Assembly: GCF_000003815.2 (NCBI RefSeq)
Contig: NC_049992.1
Coordinates: 21,172,921 to 21,232,583 of the forward strand
Direction: 5' to 3'
Source: Branchiostoma floridae
Taxonomy: Eukaryota; Chordata; Leptocardii; Amphioxiformes; Branchiostomatidae
DNA length: 59,663 bases
Every line of letters starts with the position of its first letter. The first letter of the stretch is position 1. Made by a program: the position numbers and the translations under genes. Of the stretch, positions 33,744-44,800 are shown piece after piece. Under the pieces are notes generated by a model that was given only the letters and a program-made list of their open reading frames with translations, was not told the origin of the DNA and did no database searches.

Positions 33744-34156
33744 AAGGGGCATTCCACTCCGGAACCGAGTGTTACATGTATCTTCTGATGATATTTTTGG
33801 GGATACAAATGCACCCGACTTTTCGCAAAGTTACCGCATTTGTCTTTTCGACAAGAATCCATGTACCTCCATACGGACCTGCTGCTAATGTACTGTGCCG
33901 TAACATTGTACTGTAACATTTAGGAAGGTACACAAAAACTTTGAAGATTAGAGACCCCTGGAATACAGAGATTTTATGTCCATTCTGTTATCTAAAACCG
34001 TAGGGGAATTCAAGAACTTATTCGCTACAATGTTCACTCTGCATGTAGGCTTTGTAACCAACTTAACGTAAATGTGACCAAACCAACTTGATTGAAGCCT
34101 AACTATTTATTCTCAGAGGAATCAAAAAACCCACGTCTGGAGTGGAATGCTCCTGT
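33744..34156. mobile_element. ~410-bp MITE with CATTCCACTCC ends
   Basis: The left end AAGGGGCATTCCACTCCGGA is mirrored at the right by GTCTGGAGTGGAATGCTCCT. No coding content. The target duplication is unclear. Confidence 0.65.
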
Positions 34157-34473
34157 AAGAGGCTGTATATTGAATGGCCATCGGCTGACCTGAGAACTGT
34201 AAACTTTAAGACAAAACAGGAAAATGGATGGGATAACAAGATTGGAACAGACAGTAAATCAATATATTCATTAAGTGGTGAAGTTTGGTCAAAATGGCAC
34301 TTTTATATCTAATCATGGATTTGTAATCTTTTTTCTTGTGGATGTTGTTTAGTGCATCTTAACCACCTTTCAAAGTACTTTGTATTCTGTTGTGAAATGA
34401 ATTTCTGGTACTGAAATGCAAACTTAAGCCCCTGTCTCACATAGCTCACCATGGCTTCCTGACCTACACAATG

Positions 34474-34809
34474 TAGCCTGGGTACCATCCGGGTAGTGGT
34501 TCGCTCCTATGTTCACTTCTGCTATCCGACTGGAGACATGCACATTCAAACCTTTTCGTGGTGATGTCAGTTGAGCGAATTAAGGAATGGCTTCTAGAGC
34601 ACTTGAACCCATTTTTTAGTTTGCTCATCAGCACCCTCGTCCAAAATTTGGACAGTTCCAAATTTTAACGTGGTCAAGGGTCCCAGACGGAACAGCAGAG
34701 AAGCGACAATATGTACAAAATGTCTAATGAATGTCTGAGAGATGAAGCGACTGTGTATAGTGTATAATAAACACCGGAGTGAACTACTTTCTGGATGGTA
34801 CCCAGGCTA
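34474..34809. mobile_element. 336-bp MITE, TA-flanked
   Basis: TAGCCTGGGTACCATCC at the left and GGATGGTACCCAGGCTA at the right form inverted ends extended by a GTAGT-TTCACTCC-like stretch (about 32 bp in total). TA on both sides suggests a mariner-type target site. Confidence 0.75.
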
Positions 34810-35762
34810 TTCCTGACCCTCTCCACATTATTGCTGTAACCCACAGTGTGTTTTATACATCTGGTCAGCCTTGTTAAGGATACTTGATACTTTTGACTTC
34901 TCTATGATCACATTCTCTGAATCTTGATTAATAAAATCATGATGGCTTAAGTGGTGACTTAAAGGGGAACATCCTTCAGACAGTCGACACTACACGACAG
35001 AATCATTCAAATATATTGTATTGGAAACTTGTATGAAAAGGTAGTTGCATAATACAGTGTTATCGCATTGCTGTGTTGGGCTGATTTTTTCATACTTTGA
35101 ACATATTGTTTTATTCAGGTCCAGAAAATGATTATCTGATTAATCTATGTAAGTGAATATCATATTTGCATCAACAATGAAACATTTATTATGCATGACT
35201 CTTTACTCACAAGAGACGTTTGTCTTGACAGCTCTACTTTCATCGCGTCAAACAATCCTTTATAAATAAAGCCAAGCAAAAATATAGATATTACACACAC
35301 CAAAAACAAATAACGTACTAGATTGATGCATAAGCCGTAAGTCACAAATTTTGAGTATGTGTCCAAAACTGCACAGCTGTAAATCCAATGGATCATTATG
35401 TACTTAAACTAGCTACATTACATGAGATACGTTCAATATTATTGAAAAACAATATCTGAGAATCATATAAATCTGTTTGGAATGAAAGCCCGCCAAAAAA
35501 CCACCTGTATACCCAGTCCCTTCATGGCTAAGAATAAACATAAATTATGCATAAATTACAGAAATATAATACCTAAGGTTTGAAATGTTGAAGTGTTTAC
35601 TGTTGAGCTTGATAGATATCAATTACTTCAACTACTGTTTGAATCTACAACTGTAAGGCTGTCGCTTCCAATGGTTTCTGTCGACCCTATCACTCTTTAG
35701 AGTCCAATAGATGTACATGTAGACATCATTTTCATTGAAAATAGGTCCCAGGACGTGGATTG
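34810..35762. other. Convergent intergenic stretch and 3' UTR of the minus-strand gene
   Basis: Non-coding. The minus-strand 3' UTR probably runs from 35762 to near the AATAAA at 35185-35190. No repeat was recognised. Confidence 0.4.
35185..35190 (-). terminator. Candidate poly(A) signal of the minus-strand gene
   Basis: TTTATT on the plus strand (AATAAA on minus) lies about 575 bases after the stop at 35763. Confidence 0.4.
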
Positions 35763-35870
35763 CTATGTTGTTGAGTTGGTGTCAGCAGTGGGTGAAGAGG
35801 CGGTGGTTAGAAAGTTGAGCTGCCTCTGCTCTCTTGCTCTGTCACGCACTTCCTGTACAACTCCTGTTGC
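35763..35870 (-). CDS. Stalk-like gene exon 9 (short CC2 and C-terminus)
   Basis: Acceptor TTTTCTTCTCTAG; phase 0 reading gives ATGVVQEVRDRAREQRQLN and a Ser/Thr-rich tail ending at TAG (35765-35763). The helix is the counterpart of CC2 but only about 20 residues long. Confidence 0.85.
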   Translation of the reverse strand, partial: ATGVVQEVRDRAREQRQLNFLTTASSPTADTNSTT

Positions 35871-38800
35871 CTAGAGAAGAAAACGATCGATAGAAATACA
35901 TAATCAGAGAGGATGAACGTTTTACAACTAAGAGAACAAACACGGACATGTACAACAAGAGTTCGGAGACCGAACCATGAAATATTCTGATTATGTAAAT
36001 TACTTTCACATACATACATTTCTGCCAAAGATACCTGCATACTAAATATCATGGCAATCCATCGCTTCTATGTTCCGTTATGCTCCTTGTAGGATCTTAA
36101 CAAAAACTGCCCCTGCAGTTCCAGAGCAAGCTGCTAGGCGGGCCAAAACATACATCATTTCTTCCTTACATCACAAGCTATCTGCCAGCAAATAATCAGG
36201 ACTATAGCATGTCCAGGTCAACAAGATACGAAAAAGTTCTGCTGCAGTACCAAGGTCACATACCAGGGGGCCCAAAATCGACCTTGACCTTCGTCTTCCT
36301 ATCCCCTATCCTATCAAATATCGTAGTCTATCAGAAACACACAGACACCAAAAACTATACCTCTATTTTTCATGAAGGTAATAATTTCTCTGTTATTCTT
36401 TTTTGGACATAGATTCGAACATTGATGAAAAACCAACCCATAAGTATAATGTGGCAGCTCCAGCACTGACATCTCGTATCTCGTCCAGATTGTACTTGCT
36501 GAGGAATTGCCGGGATCTGTTCGCTACGGCCACAGGAATCTTTGCTACGTGGCAAGCAGACACTCGTCTCTTCAGCCCTTCTGCACCAGCCTTGCTCAGC
36601 AGAATCTGTACAGACTGCCAGTTCTGTAGCGCAATGGATGGCGGATTAGATAGAAACAATCAATCAGTCGTACAGTGTCATATCACAAATACATTAAAGC
36701 TAAGTTGAAGATGAGAACTGGAACCACAATATGATGAGTGGTGAGCAATATTATATACAGTCATTCAAATTAGGAGGTACATTACAAAATATATGCTGCT
36801 TATATGAGCGTCATTCATTTCTGTGATGAACACAAATTTTCTGGAAATGTGGTGAAATTAAATGAGACTAAAAATATTTCTACAACTAGTACACAGAGGG
36901 CAATATATAGAACAATAGAAAGAAAGAATAAAAAAGTTTTTGAAAAAACTTAAGAAGGCGATGTGAATGTAATGCTTTAGGTTGACGTTTCCTTACGGAA
37001 CTTATTAGAATGAATTTTAAACTACAAATAAACAATTCCTTTTGTCCTCGAAGTCACCTCTGTGTCTTTCTCCCTGGTGCCCAGCAGCAAGTACACAGCC
37101 GTCATGACTGTTTTGACGGCGGGGTGGGGTTTGTTGTAGCTGCGGATCTCCGATACTGTACTCTGGCGAAGCTTGAGAACTTCCTGTTTCAGTTTGTCCA
37201 GCTGTCGGAGCGACAAGAGCAGTTTGTTGGCCCTGTTTATCTCGTGTTTCACTTTGTCCTCTACTCCAGCCCGCTGCACGGCGGTGATGGCAGCTTCCAG
37301 GGCCTGCAGATTCCTCAGGGACATGGCCTTCTGCAGGGCTGCACAACAAAAAGTACTATGATTGACCACAGTCAGGTTCGACTTTCCAATGACCCTCGCA
37401 ATAATGAACTAGAGTTCCTCGAACACACATCTTCGCCAAATAAACATTCTTTATCGAAGGTCGTTGTTTTTGAATGATTAATGTATGTAATTATGGCTAT
37501 AATGGGCCGGATAAGCACCAAATACAGCTTAATACGAGATGTTAATATAGCAAAGCTGGATGTAAGGTCTTTAGTTAGGCTAGGTTAGGCTAGGTCTTTA
37601 GTTTTATATAAGATTTCACTCTACAAAATGTACATTGCAGTCTTTTCGTAAAAAAAGAAATGATAAACAAACTTTGAGTGACTGGCCTATATATTAGATA
37701 ATAGGTCATCTAAGGGTTACCTAAGGGTCATACGTAAGGATTGTTACGGCCCCGCCTTGGTGAATGTTTGTGTCCATATGCATCTCATGAAAATAGTAAG
37801 TAAAGTTTTGCAATCGCGAGTTAAGTCAGAGGTATTTTACACAGTCTACCTGGCCTGGCTATCACGTCAGGCTACTCAGATCCCCCATTCATAGCCCCGC
37901 AAAGACAAAATAGCTGATTGACAGGCATAGTAATTGCTAATCTCCAGGTATTAGTATATTCATAAGCCTTACTTAGATCCTCCTCTACAACCTAGCACAA
38001 ACCGAGACAAGATACGATACCACCCGCGTTCTATGACCGCACTCGTACAACCCGGAAGTATATGATATTGTCGTAATCGGTTGCACGGAAACCCCCATGC
38101 AGTGTGAAATCGAGGCCAAAATCAGGCAAAAAGAGCCAGTTTGAAGGCCAACTTTGACTCTTCAAATCTCATCCCGAAATAGTATTTGAATCATTAAGCG
38201 TACTGTATGCGATCGAACAACACATGAGGATTACGTTGGCACCTTTGACAGCCTGATTTGGCCCACCGCGATGTTTTAATCTTTATTTACGTGACCATGT
38301 CTTATGCCTCAAACGGGCGGGCGTGTAACACCCTGCCATGGCATGACGATTAGTTCTGCTCCACCTTTGATTTGTCTGTGCTAAGACCCGGAGACTGAGG
38401 GCAGGGGGTTAATTTGGTGTGACTGGCCCTTGTCAGGGAAAGGAGATCAGGCTTCTGCTTCTGTCTGAAGGGCTTGAATGATAAATGAAGATTAATGGTC
38501 CACACATTAGTGCTGGACTAGGGTGACAATGGTGCCAGTGTCATGTTGCACTGCACACCACTTTTGTAAGGGATGTGGTTCTCTCCATGATAAGAATCTC
38601 AAAGTAATTATATTAAGTAGATCGCAATTTACATAATTAGCATCTCATTATGTTGATAATCACCCTAAGTACCTACCTACCAAAAGCAAAGAATATCCAT
38701 CAATCCCCTCTGCAGTTATCCTTTTTAAAAGTTACAAACTATAAGACCCACTGCAGTTCCAAACAAGCTGCTAGGGGGCCCAAAATTAAACCATTCACTC

Positions 38801-41800
38801 CTAGTCCCAACAGCTATCCACCACTTAAAAATCATGAACATGGCACATCTGGAAAATTTAGGCGCAAGCTTTGACGCTCACTTGCAGTACCAAAACAAGT
38901 CGCTAGGAGGCCCATTATCGAACTTGACCTTCCTTTCTGTGTCCCCTACCTATCAACAAAATATCATTAGCATCCATGTAGAACATCTCGAGTTATCGTG
39001 TTAACAGACAAACGCAATTACATATAAAGCCAGCTACAGCACCATAGGTAAAAGCTAGCTAAACCATTCTCGCACATGACAATCCTTTACACAACCGCTA
39101 CACACCTGCCAAATATCGTAGAAATCGCCCAGCTGCATTTTGAGTTATGCTTCTCGAAACAAACCTCGAAAAAATACAAAGGTCGCTGCTGTACCGTAGG
39201 AAAACGCCAGGTAAACCATTTTCAAACTAGGCATGCCTTTCGACAACCGCTACACACCTACAAAAAATCAAAAAGTTCCATCCACAATTTCTCGACTTAT
39301 ATGCTGTTGACCTACATACAGACCCAAGTAAGCAATCTTATAATCTTCGCTGGCGAAGATAATGAGTCTACCAACAAGCCACTCCACCCTGTCTTCTACT
39401 TGCACCGCTAGCCTGTATATTACTTATTGTTATTACCAAGGGCAAGGTGATTTCGGTGCCGTTTGTGGCTTGCAAGTTTGTGGACAGCATAACTAGAAGA
39501 CGTGGGTGGTTAAATCGATTATGGTACTGAAACAGAAGTTCAGGATTTCATCTCTCGTTGTTCTGGACATTCTATGGTCATGATGATGATGGTAATGATG
39601 ATGATGGCAAATAGCTCTTGGGCTTGCGAGTAGCCACAGGCGCGAGTTTGAGCTTTGGAAAATAATAACCCAAGCAGGAAGGGCGGATCGCCATGAACTG
39701 TTGGTATGTAGATATTTGAGTCATCACCTCCCTTTCAATCGCACCAATATACATGACAGTCAGCATGTTGGAAGGGAGGCGTGCCCAAGCAGTTCAGTCT
39801 GCCCAGTGAAATAGGTCTATCGAAAGTCAAGTCATAACAAAGTTGAACCACATGTGTACATGTGCTAAGATGTGATGATAAAAATTGGCTGCTCTATAGT
39901 TGAAAATTATAACAATCTCCACCCACCCTCTGTGGCCTCGTACATCTGGATCAGCGTCTCGGCTGCCTCGATGTGTTCATCTACGTCATTCATACCGGTG
40001 GAGCTTGGTGACGTCAGTCCATCAGTCATGCTGTCATCCATGTCACACGTGGCTGTGTTCCAATGGGAAAATTACTCAACAAAAATAAACGGCACACGTG
40101 CGGACAAATCATGTGTTTATAGCACTTGGGGTAGATAACTAAATTCGACCTGGAGATTCGGTTGAAAATTTCATTGAGTGAAATTTGTCGACATGGAGAA
40201 CTCATGCTGAAAAAAAAAGACTCATTATCTCGAAACAGTAAGAAACCACCAATCGTTATTGAGGAAATTAAGGCATTAAATCCAACGCATCCATTAGCAG
40301 TGTAAAGTTTGAAGACAGAAATAGTTTTCCCGTGTATTTCTGGTAGTGAGAATCTAACCGTTCTCAGTTGACCGCTGTATCAACTGTTCTGCCTCTGCCA
40401 GCTCACGTTCCACGTCCGTGACGTCATCTTTCTTGCAGACATCATAGCTTGTTGCCCTTTTCGTGGAGAGGGAGTGTCGGCCATTGTGGTCTGGTGAACA
40501 ACAGGAGATTAGTTTTCACAGCAGGTACACTACCTCCCTAAAATAGATCTACATTTAATACTGATGCATTTATTCTCCTTCACCATGACCAACTGACTTG
40601 ATCCGCTGCAATGTTCACCGTACTCAATACTTTGTATCAATACTGTTGCAATAACATTGGACAAACTTGGCAAGTAGACTGTCACATAAGTCTCCCCTAA
40701 GACTTCCTGGGCTTAAGTTCCTTTATGATGTACGTAGATGTTAACTTCACCGTTATGGATATGTGGTCCTAAATCTACAAACGCACCTACCTTCTTTTCC
40801 TTTCACACTATATGCCTCTTTCTGAGCCATTTCCATCGATTGTATTTCCTTTTCAAGTAAACCTGATGTATTAAGGTCTACTGCGGGCACTCTTCCCCTT
40901 TGTGCGTCTAGATCCGACCTACACCTGATCTGAGTGATTCTGTCAGAGCCCTCTTGAGCTGTCTGAGCGGTGATGTTTTTGTCGATCATCTCTTTTGGTG
41001 GAGTTTCCTTCGTCTTATTGTACTCGTCAGCACGGCGTAAACCTATGTCAGGTAAAGGGGCAAGAATGTGCTCACAACAGATGACACACAAAATCAAAGT
41101 TTTTGACTCATTCTTAGTTTTGGCATGAATAGGGGCAACCGTACCGGAGGAACTCTGACTTCTGGTGTCTGACTCGATCAGCGTTTCCGCCTCGTCTAGT
41201 TCCTTGTCTACAGCATCCAGCATGATCAGGGACTCCTCGGTCACCAGCATCAGCTTGGAGCTGCGGCCGTCATGCATGCTGCCTGCAGATCGAACACCAC
41301 CACCTAGCAGTAAAGATAACATGTAATGGGCTTCTACTGCCTCAAGGCTCAAGTCAATCATGGAAAACCATTTAGTTGATTTACTTACATTTGTGCACAA
41401 GATGAATAACGAATTCATAAAGGCGTCTATTTTGTATGGCGACTAGCACCAGATGATGTATTGAAAATATCAGAACTTACTGGGAGGAAAAGGAAAAGAA
41501 AAGTCAATTGATGTAACGGTTGATGACAGGAAAATACAACATAGTCGACATAATAGATCAACACATGAAGAAAGAGTATGACGAGTTAAATGCCCTAAAT
41601 GCAGCCATGGGCCCACGAACAAGCAGGTTATGAAACAGATGGTAGCAAGGCTGCAGAAAGATAAGTATTCAGCCTCAAATTCTATGTTGTCTACTGTGTG
41701 ACAATACAATAAGAAGGCAATCAATGTGTTTGTGTACGTAGCTTGCTTTAGCTGTATCTGAACGTGTAGAAATGTGGCAGCCATCTGTAGCCCACGACAA

Positions 41801-44800
41801 TGTCGAAACTCCGAGCGGACATGTCCTCCATAATGAGCCAGTTTGAGACTCTAGGTTTTCTTTATCTATGCATCTTTGGGGTAGTCCCTTATTTTTAACT
41901 GATTTGTATTTAAGTTTGCGTCAATGAGAAAATATTTGCAGTGGGTTTAAGTTCTTGGTATCTTGGTTTCAGTCGGAAACCACACAGCGACTCGGTCCTG
42001 CAGACGGACATATCGGTCGCTTTTGGCAGTGCGGTACTTTCGTGATCATCAACAGTCAGTGTCACTGATCTAACCCTATGTACCCTCTTGATACGCAGTA
42101 CAGAACAGTGTACTTTACTGTTGTGTTGACAGTCAAACCTGTCCCAGCATTAGACTGGACACTGCTCTGGGCTGCCGTAATCATTGACCTGTCACAGTGC
42201 ATACCCGGTAGTACGCTGTACATAACGTATACCGTATACGGTCCAATTTTGCATTATTACACACGCCAGCTAATTGCACGAAATACGCGGACGAATTGGG
42301 TGTGCAATTAAACGGCTTCTACTGTACTATCATTCTATTGTTAAAGTCTGTCCCTACTTATAGAGTGTCCAATATCAGCGGTGCTTCGTCAGATTCGCTA
42401 GTAGATAAATAAGTCCCCAAACCAACAGAGTGTACCCCGTATGACGTGAGGTGCTGGCACTCCACTTACCTGACGAACCGTAGAGGTCCTTCTTTGTACC
42501 CGTAGGGGCGAGTACCTTTGTATCGTTGTCCGTCATCGAGTTTGTCTCCACTCCGGAATGAATCACGCCTAAATCTTCAAACGTTTCCAACGAATCTCTT
42601 CTTTGTACGAATGCGTCACCATCTTCTCCCTCTTGGCAGGTGAAGTCCCTTGCTTTGAGCTTTTCTAGAGATGGCACACTGTGAGTTTTTAAACCGTCTG
42701 GTTTGTAACATTCAGGTGCTTTTTCTGGTGAAAACACTGTTGACGTTTTCAGTACAGATGGAGGAGGCAATGGCTTTCTCACAGGTGGCCTCTTCTCGCC
42801 CTTGCCTGGGATGTTGTTTGAGTTCAGTATTGGCGAGAAGTCACCAGAACTCCCGTCTAAGGACACAAAACTTGCAGTAGATCCAATGTGCTCTGGATCT
42901 ACCCTATTTCGCACAAGTCTAGGAGGGATGCGAGCTGAATCTAGGGGCTTAAGAAAAGCCGGAGGTCTCCGAGACCCGCTCTCTTCATCTCCATCGGCCT
43001 CAGTTGCCTTGTCCACTCCTATGGGGAGGGTCTGCATATCATACGCCACCAGCTCAATACTGTCCTGTGTTGATCCTGGTAGCGGTGACAATGTGTCCAG
43101 AACTGAAGCACAATCTGACACAGAAGCTTGTTGGAAGGACCCCAGTTCTTCAATGGTAATTCCCGGTTGGACAGCTGTTGAAGTCATAGCATCTGTGTTA
43201 TAAAGCCAGTAAACGAAACAAATCAAATCATGCGTCGATGTCTCATTTGTCAGAAATATTTAACAGAATTGAACATCAAGCATTGACATTTTAAGCCGAA
43301 AGAAAACCACTCAGAAAATACGACTGAATCTTTTGATGGTTCTAAGGATTATCTTGAAGCAATTTTGGTGAGGACAATTTTTCGTCTGTGCATCACGATT
43401 TGCCTTGTCGGACATTGATCGAATGCGTTTATTCTATTGTGATATTGCAACTGCAATTCAGCCGTTAGGCTGCGAATGTGGCGATATGTTTTTGCTCAAT
43501 AAACCATTACACACACTGTGAGTGAAATGTAAGTAAAGTGTTGGTATAAACTTTATTGTTACCGTTCGGACGCATCTCCGCTCTTCCAACAGACAATTCT
43601 AATCCTGGTCTCGGTTGGACGACATCAAGCGGCTGAACTTGCTTTCTTTTGTCTAGTCTGTTCAGCAGGGACGTCGGGCGTGTTGGGAAACGAGTTTTGC
43701 TTGTGTCGCCGAAGTCTTTCCCAGACTTTTCCCTTCTTTTACAGTGGTTCTTTTGGGTTGTTTCTGTCAGAGCCACCGTCTGCAAAAGAGACGGTAAAGG
43801 AAGAGTCCATTGCACGGACGGGGGCATTTTTTAAAATTCATTTTTGGACTTTGGTGACTACTCCAGTATGCCAAAGTCTTTCGGTGGGGTTATTTCTTGG
43901 ACTGGTATAATTTGCAATTTTACCTTGGGTGTGCTGGAAGAGTCCGTTCTTGCACGGAGGGGAGATTTTTTAAATTCCATTTTTGGACTTTGGTGATTAT
44001 GACAAAGTTGCATTTTAGCGGACATTCTTTTGGACTTCTCCACTTTACATAGGGGTATCATGGGAAGAGTTTATTCTTGCACACGGAGTTGGATTTTTTT
44101 CAAATTCAGTTTTGGACGGGTGATGACTCAAAATTGCATTATTAGCGGTGTTTTTGGACTGGTCTATTATACATTTTCATGCACGGGGACCTTTTTTTTG
44201 CTAGATTCAATTTTTGATTCGGTTCCTTATTCAAAAGGCCAAGTTTTTTTCAGTTGGGATATTTCTGGGCTGGTGTATTGTGCAAATTCACATGGGGTTC
44301 ACTGGCAGAGTCCATTCTTCACTGGAAGAGGCCATTCTTCAAGGTGATTTTTTATCAAACCGTCTTTAGTAAAAGTGATTTTTCAAAAGGGTAATTTTGG
44401 AACAGTCTATTGTTGCTTGGGGAGGGAGATGGCTGAAATATGCTGTATTTGCTCTCAAGCAAATGTCGGCCTTTCTAGTTCTATAAAATCCAAGTTGTAT
44501 AAAATCGGTCCAACATGGTCATACTTCTCAGACTTAATTCCTCCTGAAATCTCTTCTGTTGCTTCATACAATCTGAGAAACAAATCCGACTTTATACCTA
44601 AACATACCACCAATAGATTAACTAAATCTTTTATCCCTTACCGTTTAACCCACTGGAATGAACTTTGAGGTTCGTTCGCTCTTTGTTACAAAGTCATCTT
44701 ATTGAATTAATACATCCTCTTTTCCAATTAATTAGCAATATCTGCACTTATGACAGGACAATCTTGAAACCTGTTTCTTAATATGCATCAATAGCACTAC

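Noticed and set aside
37010-37477. 155-residue plus-strand frame
   Set aside because: Antisense to exon 7 of the stalk-like gene, whose frame shows clear dynein-type sequence.
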